Below are positions 54,824 to 63,261 of a stretch of DNA of 64,000 bases, piece by piece. The notes below the pieces were generated by a model. The model had not been told where the DNA came from. It made no database searches and saw only the letters and a list, made by a program, of their open reading frames with translations. Every line of letters begins with the position of its first letter. The stretch's first letter is position 1. Origin of the DNA: Crossiella sp. SN42. GTDB taxonomy: Bacteria; Actinomycetota; Actinomycetes; Mycobacteriales; Pseudonocardiaceae. Where the stretch lies: assembly GCF_023897065.1 (NCBI RefSeq), contig NZ_JAMHIV010000016.1:153838-217837 (forward strand), written 5' to 3'. The translations under genes and the position numbers were made by a program.

Positions 54824-55240
54824 TCACAGGTACCCGTCCAGCTCGCGGCCCAGCAGCTGGGAGAACTCCAGGCGCAGCGTGCCGAGGTAGGCCAGCACCA
54901 CCTGGTCGACCTCGGCGTCGGAGACCGGGCCACTCCAGGAGCCGGGGGCGAACACCGAGCCGAACCGCCAGCCCGACGGCACCCGGTCGATCAGCAGCAC
55001 GCCTTCGGGCTGCTCGAAGGAGTCGTCGTCAAAGCTGAAGCTCGGCCGGTTCGCCACCGGGGTGGCCAGCCAGCGGCGCAGCTCACCGGCCAGCTTGACC
55101 ACCGGGAAGTCCTGCTCGGCGTAGAGCTCCCGGCCGTCCTCGCACAGCCGCAGGTCGCCCTCGACCAGCTCTTGCACTTCGGCAACGGAATGCCCGTTGA
55201 GGCCCGCGCTCTGCAACGCGGTCAGCTCCAGCTCGACCAT
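54824..55240 (-). CDS. Conserved-looking cytosolic protein, function unknown
   Basis: 138 residues. Alternating strands and helices with no TM: MVELELTALQSAGLNGHSVAEVQELVEG, then VVKLAGELRRWLATP, then WRFGSVFAPG, ending LRLEFSQLLGREL. The layout recalls small immunity or adaptor proteins, but I make no family claim. Its ATG shares one base with the stop of the hydrolase gene (TGATG), so it is translationally coupled to it. Confidence 0.6.
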   Translation of the reverse strand: MVELELTALQSAGLNGHSVAEVQELVEGDLRLCEDGRELYAEQDFPVVKLAGELRRWLATPVANRPSFSFDDDSFEQPEGVLLIDRVPSGWRFGSVFAPGSWSGPVSDAEVDQVVLAYLGTLRLEFSQLLGRELDGYL

Positions 55241-56256
55241 CACCACTCCCCGCGGTCAACGGCCTCCATCATGCCCAGGCTGGCCCGCGCCACGGTCAGC
55301 GGCTTCTCCATCTGCGCCACGTGCCCGGTGCGCGGCAGCACCAGCAGCCGGGCGCGCGGCAGCAGCCGCACCGTGCGCGGCGCCTTGCGCACGCTGACCA
55401 GCCGGTCCTCATCGCCCCAGATCACCAGCGTGGGCGTGCTCACCTTCGGCAGCAGCCGCCACAGCGAGCCCTGGCTGAACTCCAGCCAGCTGCGCAGCAG
55501 GCCCATCGTGGCCCGGCCCAGCGCCTCCCCCGCCCAGCGCATGTCCCGGCGTTCCAGGTACTCCGCCTCGGCCTCGGCCATCCGGTGCTCCGGCACCAGC
55601 TCGGGCTGGGCGAAGCACAGCCGGACCAGCTGTTCGGCCCGCTGCCGTGGCGTGACCTCGGCCAGCTGCCTGCGCACCTTGCGGCCGACCAGGGGCAGCA
55701 TGGCCAGCACGTACCTCGGGTCGGACAGCCTGCGCGGGTCCGGTCGCAGGTCCGGCACGGCCGGGGAGACCAGGGTCAGCGTGCGCACCAGGTCCGGGCG
55801 GCCCGCCGCGACCAGCAGCGAGACCACCCCGCCGAGGGAGTTGCCGAACAGGTGCACCGGGCCGCGGTCCAGGCCCTCGATGAACCTGGTCATCAGGGCC
55901 GCGGTGGAGCGGACCGAGTAGTCGTGGCCGTCCAGCGGCTCGGTGCGGCCGAAGCCCGGCGCGTCCGGCGCGAGGCCGTTCATCCGGCCGGACAAAAGAT
56001 CGGACAGATCGGTCCAGTTGGTGGAGGAGCCGCCCAGGCCGTGGATGTAGACCGCGGTCTCCTCGGCGGGGCCGGGCGTCTCGCGCACGTGCAGGCTCAC
56101 CCCGCCCGCCGTGCGTACCCGCCCTGGCCAGGGCTTTCGGCTGAAGTCGGGCTCCGGCAGCTGGGTGGTGGACAGCGGAGCGCGGCCGAGAGTCGCCCGT
56201 ACCGCGCCACCGGCCGTCGTCAGGGACGGTTTGGTCATCAGACCAGGATGCGTCAC
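55240..56256 (-). CDS. Alpha/beta-hydrolase
   Basis: 338 residues (GTG 56256; ATG 56238 also possible). Oxyanion region YIHGLGGSSTNW, nucleophile elbow FGNSLGGV, acid in IWGDEDRLV and His in RTGHVAQME form a complete triad. The cap domain (about 190-265) is helical. A lipase or esterase role is likely; the substrate is unknown. It is divergent from a TetR regulator 98 bases away, which probably controls it. The small downstream gene is coupled to it. Confidence 0.85.
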   Translation of the reverse strand: MTHPGLMTKPSLTTAGGAVRATLGRAPLSTTQLPEPDFSRKPWPGRVRTAGGVSLHVRETPGPAEETAVYIHGLGGSSTNWTDLSDLLSGRMNGLAPDAPGFGRTEPLDGHDYSVRSTAALMTRFIEGLDRGPVHLFGNSLGGVVSLLVAAGRPDLVRTLTLVSPAVPDLRPDPRRLSDPRYVLAMLPLVGRKVRRQLAEVTPRQRAEQLVRLCFAQPELVPEHRMAEAEAEYLERRDMRWAGEALGRATMGLLRSWLEFSQGSLWRLLPKVSTPTLVIWGDEDRLVSVRKAPRTVRLLPRARLLVLPRTGHVAQMEKPLTVARASLGMMEAVDRGEW

Positions 56257-56354
56257 GGACCTGAGATCCGCCTGAGTGGGAAAGGCATGCCCAACCGGGG
56301 ACTACTTGCGAGTAAGGTTTCCCTTCGAACGAGCACCAGGGTGTGGAGGGCAGC

Positions 56355-56990
56355 ATGACCGACACGGCGCAACCGGGCACCGACCAGGTCGTGCGCGGCG
56401 TACGACTGCCGCGTACCGCGCGACGCGCCCAGTTGCTGGCCGCCGCCCAGGACGTCTTCGTGGCCAACGGCTACCACGCCGCGGCCATGGACGAGATCGC
56501 CGAGCGCGCCGGGGTCAGCAAGCCAGTGCTCTACCAGCACTTCCCCGGCAAGCTGGAGCTGTACCTGGCGCTGCTGGAGACGCACACCGACGCGCTGGTG
56601 CAGCGGGTCCGCGGCGCGATCGAGTCGACCACGGACAACAAGCTGCGCGTGCACGCCGCGGTGGCCGCCTACTTCGAGTTCGTCGACGGCGAGGGCCAGG
56701 CGTTCCGGCTGGTCTTCGAGTCCGACCTGCGCCGCGAGCCCGCCGTGCAGGACGCGGTGGACCGGGCGACCGCCTCCTGCATCGATATCATCGCCGAGGT
56801 GGTGGTCGCCGACGCCGGCCTCACCGCCGAGCAGGCGAAACTGGTCGCGGTGGGCCTGGTCGGGCTGAGCCAGGTGACCGCGCGGTACTGGCTGGACGGC
56901 GAGCGGGCGATCCCCAAGGACGAGGCCATCGGCCTGATGTACACGCTGGCCTGGAAGGGCATCGGCGGCGGTTTCCCGCTCCAGCACTGA
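56355..56990 (+). CDS. TetR-family transcriptional regulator
   Basis: 211 residues. The start at ATG 56355 is fixed by GGAGGG 5 bases upstream. The N-terminal helix-turn-helix includes RRAQLLAAAQDVFVANGYHAAAMDEIAERAGVSKPVLYQHF, and a helical ligand domain follows. From memory it matches the position of Rv3208 next to the DUF3152 gene. A loose palindrome TACTTGCGAGTA lies about 40 bases upstream, in the promoter shared with the divergent hydrolase, and may be its operator. Confidence 0.9.
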   Translation: MTDTAQPGTDQVVRGVRLPRTARRAQLLAAAQDVFVANGYHAAAMDEIAERAGVSKPVLYQHFPGKLELYLALLETHTDALVQRVRGAIESTTDNKLRVHAAVAAYFEFVDGEGQAFRLVFESDLRREPAVQDAVDRATASCIDIIAEVVVADAGLTAEQAKLVAVGLVGLSQVTARYWLDGERAIPKDEAIGLMYTLAWKGIGGGFPLQH

Positions 56991-56995
56991 GACAG

Positions 56996-57030
56996 CACGG
57001 TGCGCGCCGAGGACCTCGGCGCGCACCGTG
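56996..57030. terminator. Bidirectional terminator hairpin between convergent genes
   Basis: A perfect 17-base inverted repeat, CACGGTGCGCGCCGAGG and its complement, surrounds a single A. It lies between the TetR stop (56990) and the convergent hydrolase stop (57033). It is GC-only with no T-run, as usual for actinomycete terminators. Confidence 0.85.
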
Positions 57031-57032
57031 GG

Positions 57033-57944
57033 TCACACCCGCTCGGGGACCTCGCTGACCACGTTGACCAGTCGCGCGATCCGCTCGGTGACCTGCACCG
57101 AGCGCTCCAGCGGCAGCATGTGCCCCGCGCCGGGGAAGACGATCAGCTCGGCCTGCGGCAGCTCGCGCGCGATCACCTCGGCGCAGCGCTGCGGGGTCAG
57201 CCGGTCGTTGCTGCCGGCCAGCACCACCACCGGCAGCCGGCGGAACGCGGCCAGCGCCTCCCGCCGCTCGTGCAGGAACAGGTCGTCCAGGTAGCCGGTC
57301 AGCGTCAGCGGACTGGTGCCGGCGATCACCGCGGTGGTCTCCCGCACGTCGATCTTCTCCGGCTGCCGCCCGAACAGCATCCAGCGCATCGCGGGCCGCA
57401 ACGGCGTCGGGTACTTGCTCAGCCGCCGCACCCTGCGCTTGACCAGGGCCTTCCCGAACGCGCTCTGGCCGCGGATGACGGTGCGGCCCAGCGGTGCGGG
57501 CAGGCCGAGGGTGCTGCCGCTGAGCCCGCCGCAGGCAGTGGCCACCAGCGCGACCGCGGCGACCCGCTCGGCGAAGAGCTCAGGGTGCCGCTGTGCCAGC
57601 GCCATTGTGGTCATGCCGCCCATCGAGTGCCCGGCCAGCACCACGGTGCCGTGCGGGACCAGCTCGGTGAGCAGCTCGGCCAGGTCGTCGGCGAGCTGCT
57701 CGATGGTGGTGCCGCCGGGCTTGGCCTGGTCGGACTGGCCGTGGCCGCGCAGGTCGTAGCGGAGCACGCGGATGTCCCCGCACCGGCCGGGCAGCGCGTG
57801 CGCGACCCGGCGCCAGCTCTGCCGGTCCAGGGTCCAGCCGTGCACCAGGACGACCGTGACGGGGGCATCCGCGCGCCCCTGCTCCTCGACGGCAAGGCAG
57901 GCGCCGTCGCGGGTGGTGAAGGTGAACACGCCCATCTCACTCAC
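57033..57944 (-). CDS. Alpha/beta-hydrolase (LipV-like)
   Basis: 303 residues from GTG 57944, overlapping the diiron-protein stop by 4 bases (GTGA). Motifs: LVHGWTLDRQSWR (oxyanion), LAGHSMGGMT (nucleophile), GSNDRLTP (acid) and GAGHMLPLER (His). It has the size of a carboxylesterase/lipase and resembles mycobacterial LipV, which lies in the same neighbourhood, from memory. Coupling to the AurF-like gene suggests a joint role in lipid or aromatic metabolism under the TetR regulator at 58913. Confidence 0.85.
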   Translation of the reverse strand: MSEMGVFTFTTRDGACLAVEEQGRADAPVTVVLVHGWTLDRQSWRRVAHALPGRCGDIRVLRYDLRGHGQSDQAKPGGTTIEQLADDLAELLTELVPHGTVVLAGHSMGGMTTMALAQRHPELFAERVAAVALVATACGGLSGSTLGLPAPLGRTVIRGQSAFGKALVKRRVRRLSKYPTPLRPAMRWMLFGRQPEKIDVRETTAVIAGTSPLTLTGYLDDLFLHERREALAAFRRLPVVVLAGSNDRLTPQRCAEVIARELPQAELIVFPGAGHMLPLERSVQVTERIARLVNVVSEVPERV

Positions 57945-58843
57945 TTCCCGAGGAATCCGGAGGCCTGCCACAGCTTGCGGCCGGGGTTGCCGATGAGTCC
58001 GGCCTCGTCCAGGAAGCTGACGATCCGCTCGCCCGCCCAGCCCATCGTCTCCCGGAAGTGCGGGTTGCCCAGCGCGGCCCTGCGCGCTTCCTTGGGGTCC
58101 AGCCCGACCTGGCGGTAGACCTCCGGGTGCACCAGCGAGCGGGAGACCACGAAGGCGGCCCGCGCGGTGACGAAGCGGTGGTAGCGCAGCGCGGCGCCGG
58201 AGCAGGTCCGCATCGAGCGCAGCAGCTCCTCGCGGGCGTAGCGCACGTGCCGGGCCTCCTCCAGCACGTGGATGCGGTTGACCATGCGCACCAGCGGCTG
58301 CACGGACTCATCCGCGGTGGACTCGCGCTGCAGGCGGTCCAGGATCTCCTCGGCGATCAGGATGCTGGCGAACATGGACGGGCCGCGGCCGATGGTCTTC
58401 ATCAGGTTGCCCAGCGCGTGCGGCAGCCGCTGCGGGCCGTAGGCCGGCACGTCCAGCTTCTCCACCAGGCGGGCGAACATGATCGAGTGGCGGCACTCGT
58501 CGGCGATCTCGGTCAGCGCGTACTGCACGTGCCGCTGCTTGGGGTCCAGGTGGTAGACGTGCCGGACCAGCAGCTCCATCAGGATCACCTCGAACCAGAT
58601 CCCGACGCTGGCCACGCAGCCGACCTCGTGCTTGGACAGCTCGATCCGCTGCTGCCTGCTCATCCGCTCCCACAGCGGGGTGCCGTAGAGCGAGACCCGG
58701 TGCTCGGGCACGAAGAACTTGTCCTCGGCCAGCGGGGCGTCCCAGTCGATGTCGACGTCCGGGTCGTAGGAGTTCTTCGCGGATGAGTTGAGCAGCCGCT
58801 CGGCGGTCTTCTCCCGGTCCGGCACCTGCAAGCTCCGGCTCAT
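57941..58843 (-). CDS. AurF-like diiron oxygenase
   Basis: 300 residues. Helical bundle with diiron ligand motifs: Glu near WFEVILMELLVRHV, EIADECRHSIMF (ExxxH), ILIAEEILDRL and VLEEARHVRYAREE (ExxxH). This is the arrangement of the AurF (p-aminobenzoate N-oxygenase) family. Most actinobacterial members have unknown substrates; amine oxidation is one possibility, fatty acyl chemistry another. It is divergent from a TetR gene, with a double palindrome in the 70-base gap, so it is almost certainly under that regulator. Confidence 0.85.
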   Translation of the reverse strand: MSRSLQVPDREKTAERLLNSSAKNSYDPDVDIDWDAPLAEDKFFVPEHRVSLYGTPLWERMSRQQRIELSKHEVGCVASVGIWFEVILMELLVRHVYHLDPKQRHVQYALTEIADECRHSIMFARLVEKLDVPAYGPQRLPHALGNLMKTIGRGPSMFASILIAEEILDRLQRESTADESVQPLVRMVNRIHVLEEARHVRYAREELLRSMRTCSGAALRYHRFVTARAAFVVSRSLVHPEVYRQVGLDPKEARRAALGNPHFRETMGWAGERIVSFLDEAGLIGNPGRKLWQASGFLGK

Positions 58844-58871
58844 GGCGTCGTCACCCTCCTACTGGATGAAG

Positions 58872-58901
58872 TGTTACCCGAAGTAACAGCTACCAGTGGT
58901 A
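58872..58901. promoter_or_regulatory. Double palindromic TetR operator in the divergent promoter
   Basis: TGTTAC-CCGAA-GTAACA (58872-58888) is a perfect inverted repeat, followed by TACC-AGT-GGTA (58891-58901). The two sites share the TTAC/GTAA core and lie between the aurF-like start (58843) and the TetR start (58913). The second site adjoins the expected -10 region of the TetR gene. Confidence 0.7.
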
Positions 58902-58912
58902 ACGTCTCGTGT

Positions 58913-59662
58913 ATGGCGGATTCTGTCAAGGGCCAACCGAGCAAACGGGGCGACGCCCGGCGCGAGCGCTGGAAGGAACACCGCAGCGTGCGCCGCGCGG
59001 AGTTCGTGGAGGCGACCATCAAGGCGCTCGCCACACACGGCCCTGACGTGGGCATGGACGAGATCGCGGCCGAGGCCGGGGTCACCAAGCCGGTGATCTA
59101 CCGGCACTTCTCGGACAAGGCCGACCTCTACCTCGCGGTCGGCGCGCGGGCCACCGAGATGCTGATGGAGCGGATCGTGCCCGCGATCGAGCGCAGGGGC
59201 AGCCCGCGCGAGCGGATCAGCGCGGTGGTGGACGCCTACCTGAGCACCATCGAGGAACAGCCCGAGCTGTACCGCTTCATGACCCGCCGCTCCTTCGCCG
59301 ACCGCCCGGTCGACGCGGACCCGGCCAGCCGCACCGAGGCGATGATCGCCTCCCGGCTGGCCCGGCTGCTCGGTGAGTACATGCGCCTGCTCGGCCTGGA
59401 CTCCGGCGCGGCCGAGCCGTACGCCTTCGCCGTGGTCGGCGCGGTGGAGAAGGCCGGTGACTGGTGGCTGGAACGCCAGACCATGAGCCGGGAGAACCTG
59501 CGCGACTACCTGGTCAACATCGTCTGGCACGCCATCGACGGCTTCACCAGGATCAGCGGCGTGATCATCGACCCGGACATGCCGCTGGACTTCGACCTGC
59601 CCGCCGCCCAGCTGCGGATCGTGCGCGGGGACGGCGAGACCGAGCAGCGGGAGACCTCATGA
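58913..59662 (+). CDS. TetR-family transcriptional regulator of the diiron-protein operon
   Basis: 249 residues from ATG 58913; a longer form would start inside the operator. N-terminal DNA-binding domain VRRAEFVEATIKALATHG then GMDEIAAEAGVTKPVIYRHFSDK, and a long C-terminal ligand domain containing DWWLERQ. The inverted repeats 25-40 bases upstream are its probable operator, controlling itself and the divergent aurF-like/lipV-like operon. The stop overlaps the next gene (ATGA). Confidence 0.9.
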   Translation: MADSVKGQPSKRGDARRERWKEHRSVRRAEFVEATIKALATHGPDVGMDEIAAEAGVTKPVIYRHFSDKADLYLAVGARATEMLMERIVPAIERRGSPRERISAVVDAYLSTIEEQPELYRFMTRRSFADRPVDADPASRTEAMIASRLARLLGEYMRLLGLDSGAAEPYAFAVVGAVEKAGDWWLERQTMSRENLRDYLVNIVWHAIDGFTRISGVIIDPDMPLDFDLPAAQLRIVRGDGETEQRETS

Positions 59663-59985
59663 GCGAGCATGAGCACGAGGAAGAGGGCTACCAGGGCGCG
59701 GCCACCCTGCTGGTGGAGGGCGCGGAGCTGCCGGTGGAGGTGCGCCTGCGCGGGCACTTCGAGCCGATCGACGGCCGCTACCACTGGTACGGCCGGATCG
59801 CCGCGCACACCGGGCTGACCGAGCTGGTGCAGCAGCGCCGCCCGGCCGCCACCCTGCGCACCCCGGCTGGCGAGGCCGAGGGCGACCTGTCCGACCCCGA
59901 CCCCTGGGGCCGCTACCGGATCACCGGCCTGGGCCGCCCGCCGTTCGAGGTGGACGACCTGAACAAGGTCCCGCCGGCGGAGTAG
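59659..59985 (+). CDS. DUF4873 protein
   Basis: 108 residues. The sequence GYQGAATLLVEGAELPVEVRL then GHFEPIDGRYHWYGRI matches DUF4873, a small beta-rich domain found alone or fused to flavin monooxygenases in actinobacteria. No catalytic residues are known. ATG at 59659 overlaps the TetR stop by 4 bases. It may function with the AurF-like oxygenase across the divergent promoter. Confidence 0.82.
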   Translation: MSEHEHEEEGYQGAATLLVEGAELPVEVRLRGHFEPIDGRYHWYGRIAAHTGLTELVQQRRPAATLRTPAGEAEGDLSDPDPWGRYRITGLGRPPFEVDDLNKVPPAE

Positions 59986-60002
59986 AACTCCGGACGCAGC
60001 GC

Positions 60003-60034
60003 GGCCCGGTGACCGAGTTCACGGTCACCGGGCC
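60003..60034. terminator. Bidirectional terminator hairpin between convergent genes
   Basis: Arms GGCCCGGTGACCG (60003-60015) and CGGTCACCGGGCC (60022-60034) pair perfectly over 13 bases around a 6-base loop, followed by TTCGCTGTTTT on the plus strand. It lies between the DUF4873 stop (59985) and the convergent DUF3107 stop (60055). Confidence 0.9.
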
Positions 60035-60054
60035 GTTCGCTGTTTTGCCTGGCC

Positions 60055-60285
60055 TCAGTTGCCGACGGCGAAGCCCACCCGGCGGCCGTCGGAGACGCCG
60101 ATCTCCACGTAGGCGACCCTCGCGGAGGGCACCACGTAGCGCTTGCCCTTGTCGTCCACCAGGCTCAGCAGGCCCTTGGTGTCGCGCAGCGCCTCGGAGA
60201 CCACGGCCTCGACCTCGTCCTGCGACAGCGCGCTCGAAACGACGAGCTCCCGCGGGCTGTCCGCGACGCCGATCTTGACCTCCAC
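60055..60285 (-). CDS. DUF3107 small protein (TB9.4-like)
   Basis: 76 residues. MEVKIGVADSPRELVVSSALS then DKGKRYVVPSARVAYVEIG is the DUF3107 pattern, an actinobacterial family of about 75-100 residues. From memory the mycobacterial member is Rv3208A (TB9.4), found between the TetR regulator and rhlE, as here. The fold is predicted alpha/beta with no catalytic motif. Function unknown. Confidence 0.88.
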   Translation of the reverse strand: MEVKIGVADSPRELVVSSALSQDEVEAVVSEALRDTKGLLSLVDDKGKRYVVPSARVAYVEIGVSDGRRVGFAVGN

Positions 60286-60390
60286 ACCGACCTCCGTGTG
60301 CTCAGAGTATTTGTACTGATCGTCAGCCTAGTCGCGTCCGCCTGGCGTGCGGGGACCGCCCGCTCCGCCCTGGGCGAACACGATCGTGCG

Positions 60391-61044
60391 TCAGCCCAGG
60401 CCGAGCGCGGTCATCCGCTGGGAGTGGCCGCTCTGCAGCCGCTTGAACAGCGCCGCGATCCCGGACAGGTCGCCGGAGGCGCGCACCAGCAGCTCGGCCA
60501 GCGCGTCCCGCTCGGCCACCACGTACTGGGCCTGGGTGAGCGCCTCGCCGAGCAGGCGGCGGCCCCACAGCGCGAGCCGGTCGCGCACCTTGCGGTCGGC
60601 CGCGCAGGCGGCCTGCACCTCGCGCTCAGCGAAGGCGGAGTAGCCGGTGTCGGTGAGCACCTCCAGCACGAGCTCCTTGCTCGGCGACTCCAGCCAGCCC
60701 GCGATCTCGCGGTAGAAGTCGGCCGCCAGTCCGTCGCCGACATAGGCCTTGACCAGGGACTCCAGCCAGTTGTGCGGGGCGGTGGAGGCGTGGAAGGCGT
60801 CGAAGGGGGCCACGAACGGGGTCATCGCCGTCTCCACGGCCACCCCGCGCAGCGCGAGGTGCTGCTCCAGCAGCCGGTAGTGGCCGATCTCGGCGGCGGC
60901 CATGGTCGCCAGCGCGGCCCGGCCGGACAGGGTGGGGGCGGTCCGCGCGTCCTCGGCCAGCCGGTCGAAGGCCGACAGCTCGCCGTAGGCCAGCACACCC
61001 AGTAGATCGACGATGCCGGCGTCGGCACTGCCCGTCTCGGTCAT
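60391..61044 (-). CDS. Ferritin-like-fold protein
   Basis: 217 residues from ATG 61044; an upstream extension to 61278 lacks protein character. A helical bundle with acidic/His motifs [31 protein letters not shown] and [16 protein letters not shown] in the order of a ferritin-like diiron site, though some ligands are conservative guesses. In related mycobacterial loci (Rv3210c position, from memory) the gene also sits between the DUF3107 gene and rhlE. Possible roles are tRNA-hydroxylase-like or iron handling. It is divergent from rhlE. Confidence 0.78.
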   Translation of the reverse strand: MTETGSADAGIVDLLGVLAYGELSAFDRLAEDARTAPTLSGRAALATMAAAEIGHYRLLEQHLALRGVAVETAMTPFVAPFDAFHASTAPHNWLESLVKAYVGDGLAADFYREIAGWLESPSKELVLEVLTDTGYSAFAEREVQAACAADRKVRDRLALWGRRLLGEALTQAQYVVAERDALAELLVRASGDLSGIAALFKRLQSGHSQRMTALGLG

Positions 61045-61299
61045 GCGGGAGAGCGTATCCGGCCACGACACCCCCTGGAGAAGCGTTCCAGCGGCTAGAA
61101 TGCCTCCGGACGCCCTGTGCGCGCTGCCGAGAAGAACGATGAGGACACTGCGCGGCGCGGGGCCACGTGATGACGGCGACAGCAGTCGCCCAACGGAAAG
61201 GTGCGCGTACGCCTCGCCCTCCCGTGCCGCAGGCAAGAGTGACCGAACCTGGTCACCGCCCGGCTCGGTCGAGCGCAAACGCTGGCTGTACGTGCTGGT
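61045..61299 (+). other. Divergent promoter and long leader of rhlE
   Basis: 255 bases without a credible gene. It contains GTGACC-GAACCT-GGTCAC (a small hairpin, near 61240-61257) and no obvious Shine-Dalgarno before the ATG at 61300. Cold-induced DEAD-box helicase mRNAs often carry long leaders, so a regulatory 5' UTR is plausible. Confidence 0.35.
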
Positions 61300-63189
61300 A
61301 TGAGAGAGGCGATCACGCTGACCTTCGACAACAACACCGCCGACCTACGCGAACTTGATCACAGCGAGGCCGGCCTGCCCGAGGAGGACCACACCTCCCA
61401 CCCGCTCCGCGGAGACGCCCCGGTCACGCCGGACGCGCCCACCTTCGCCGAGCTCGGCGTGGACGAGCGCATCGTCCGCGCGCTGGCCGAAGCCGGCATC
61501 GAGCGGACCTTCGCGATCCAGGAACTGACCCTGCCGCTGGCCCTGCGTGGTGAGGATCTCATCGGCCAGGCGCGCACCGGCACCGGCAAGACGCTGGGCT
61601 TCGGCGTGCCGCTGCTGCACCGGCTCACCCTGCCGGGCGATGGCACCCCGCAGGTGCTGGTCGTGGTGCCCACCCGCGAGCTGTGCCTCCAGGTCACGCA
61701 GGACCTCAAGGACGCGGGCAAGCACCTGGGCGTGCGGGTCCTCGACGTCTACGGCGGCCGCCCGTACGAGCCGCAGGTGGCGGCGCTGCGCAAGGGCATC
61801 GACGTGGTGGTCGGCACCCCCGGCCGCCTGCTCGACCTGGCCGAGCGCCGGGACCTGGTGCTCGGCAAGGTCCGCGCCCTGGTGCTGGACGAGGCCGACG
61901 AGATGCTCGACCTGGGCTTCCTGCCCGACATCGAGCGGATCCTGCGGATGGTCCCCGACCAGCGGCAGACCATGCTGTTCTCGGCCACCATGCCGGGCCC
62001 GATCATCACCCTGGCCAGGACCTTCCTCACCCAGCCCACGCACATCAGGGCCGAGGAGGTCGACGCCGGGCAGACGCACGAGCTGACCGAGCAGTTCGCC
62101 TACCGGGCGCACTCGCTGGACAAGATCGAGGTCGTCGCCCGGGTGCTCCAGGCCACCGACCGCGGCCTGACCATGATCTTCACCCGGACCAAGCGCACCG
62201 CCCAGAAGCTCGCCGACGACCTGGCCGAACGCGGTTTCGCGGTCGCCCCGGTGCACGGCGACCTGGGTCAGGGCGCGCGGGAGCAGGCGCTGCGGGCCTT
62301 CCGCAGCGGCAAGGTGGACGTGCTGGTCTGCACCGACGTGGCCGCCCGCGGCATCGACGTCGGCGGGATCACGCACGTGATCAACTACCAGTGCCCCGAG
62401 GACGAGAAGGCCTACGTGCACCGGATCGGCCGCACCGGCCGCGCGGGCCGCACCGGCGTCGCGGTCACGCTGGTCGACTGGGACGAGGAGGCTCGCTGGA
62501 AGATGATCAGCGACACCCTCGGCCTCGGCAAGCCGGAGCCGGTGGAGACCTACTCCACCTCGGAGCACCTGTTCACCGACCTGAACATCGACCCGAAGTC
62601 CTCCGGCAGGCTGCCGCTGTCCCAGCGGACCAGGGCAGGCCTGGACGCCGAGCACCTGGAAGAGGACGCCCCCAAGCGCGGCCGCGGCCGCAAGCGCGTC
62701 GGCCGGACCACGGGCAGCGACAAGCCGGCGGGCGGCACCCCGGACCAGCCGGAGTCGGACGACACGGGCGCCCGCCCGGCCACCAAGCGCCGCAGCCGCA
62801 GGCGCACCCGCGGCGGTCAGAACGTCGAAGGCGAGGCCACCCCCGCCGAGACCACCGACGCGCCGGAGGCCGCGGAGACCAAGACGCGGACCCGCACCCG
62901 CACCAGGTCCCGCGCCAAGACCGAGCCCAAGGCCGAGCCCGTGACCGAAGCCCCGGCCCCGGCCGAGGCCCAGGCCCCGGCCGAAGCTCCGGCAGCGGTC
63001 GAAGCTCCGGCAAAGGCCCCCGCCGAGCCCAAGGCCCCCAGGAAGCCGAAGGCGACCAAGGCCACCACCACGGTCACCTTCGCCGCCCCGGAGCTCCCGG
63101 CCGAGCCCCCGGCCGACGCCGACGCCGACGCCGAGGCCCCCGCCCGCAGGCGGCGCCGCCGCCGGACCGGCGAGACCCCGGCCGAGTAA
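61300..63189 (+). CDS. rhlE: DEAD-box RNA helicase, RhlE-like
   Basis: 629 residues. The Q-motif region begins [19 protein letters not shown]. Walker A is ARTGTGKT, the DEAD box [10 protein letters not shown], the SAT motif FSATMPGP, and motif [15 protein letters not shown]. The helicase core ends near residue 420. A 200-residue tail rich in Arg, Lys, Ala, Pro and Thr follows ([22 protein letters not shown]), typical of an RNA-binding, low-complexity extension. It participates in ribosome assembly or RNA turnover, especially in the cold. From memory it corresponds to Rv3211. A strong terminator follows the stop. Confidence 0.92.
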   Translation: MREAITLTFDNNTADLRELDHSEAGLPEEDHTSHPLRGDAPVTPDAPTFAELGVDERIVRALAEAGIERTFAIQELTLPLALRGEDLIGQARTGTGKTLGFGVPLLHRLTLPGDGTPQVLVVVPTRELCLQVTQDLKDAGKHLGVRVLDVYGGRPYEPQVAALRKGIDVVVGTPGRLLDLAERRDLVLGKVRALVLDEADEMLDLGFLPDIERILRMVPDQRQTMLFSATMPGPIITLARTFLTQPTHIRAEEVDAGQTHELTEQFAYRAHSLDKIEVVARVLQATDRGLTMIFTRTKRTAQKLADDLAERGFAVAPVHGDLGQGAREQALRAFRSGKVDVLVCTDVAARGIDVGGITHVINYQCPEDEKAYVHRIGRTGRAGRTGVAVTLVDWDEEARWKMISDTLGLGKPEPVETYSTSEHLFTDLNIDPKSSGRLPLSQRTRAGLDAEHLEEDAPKRGRGRKRVGRTTGSDKPAGGTPDQPESDDTGARPATKRRSRRRTRGGQNVEGEATPAETTDAPEAAETKTRTRTRTRSRAKTEPKAEPVTEAPAPAEAQAPAEAPAAVEAPAKAPAEPKAPRKPKATKATTTVTFAAPELPAEPPADADADAEAPARRRRRRRTGETPAE

Positions 63190-63200
63190 GCACGCCACCA

Positions 63201-63233
63201 GGAACGGCCCTTCCCGTCGGGGAGGGCCGTTCC
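63201..63233 (+). terminator. Terminator after rhlE
   Basis: GGAACGGCCCTTCCC (63201-63215) pairs with GGGGAGGGCCGTTCC (63219-63233) with one mismatch around a 3-base loop, 12 bases after the rhlE stop. The stem is very stable. Confidence 0.85.
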
Positions 63234-63261
63234 GCGTACCCGAGCAACCGAGGAGGCTACG

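Noticed and set aside
53440..55038. A 532-codon forward frame antisense to the DUF3152 gene
   Set aside because: No recognisable domain. The reverse strand has a clear TM segment and a zinc-protease motif.
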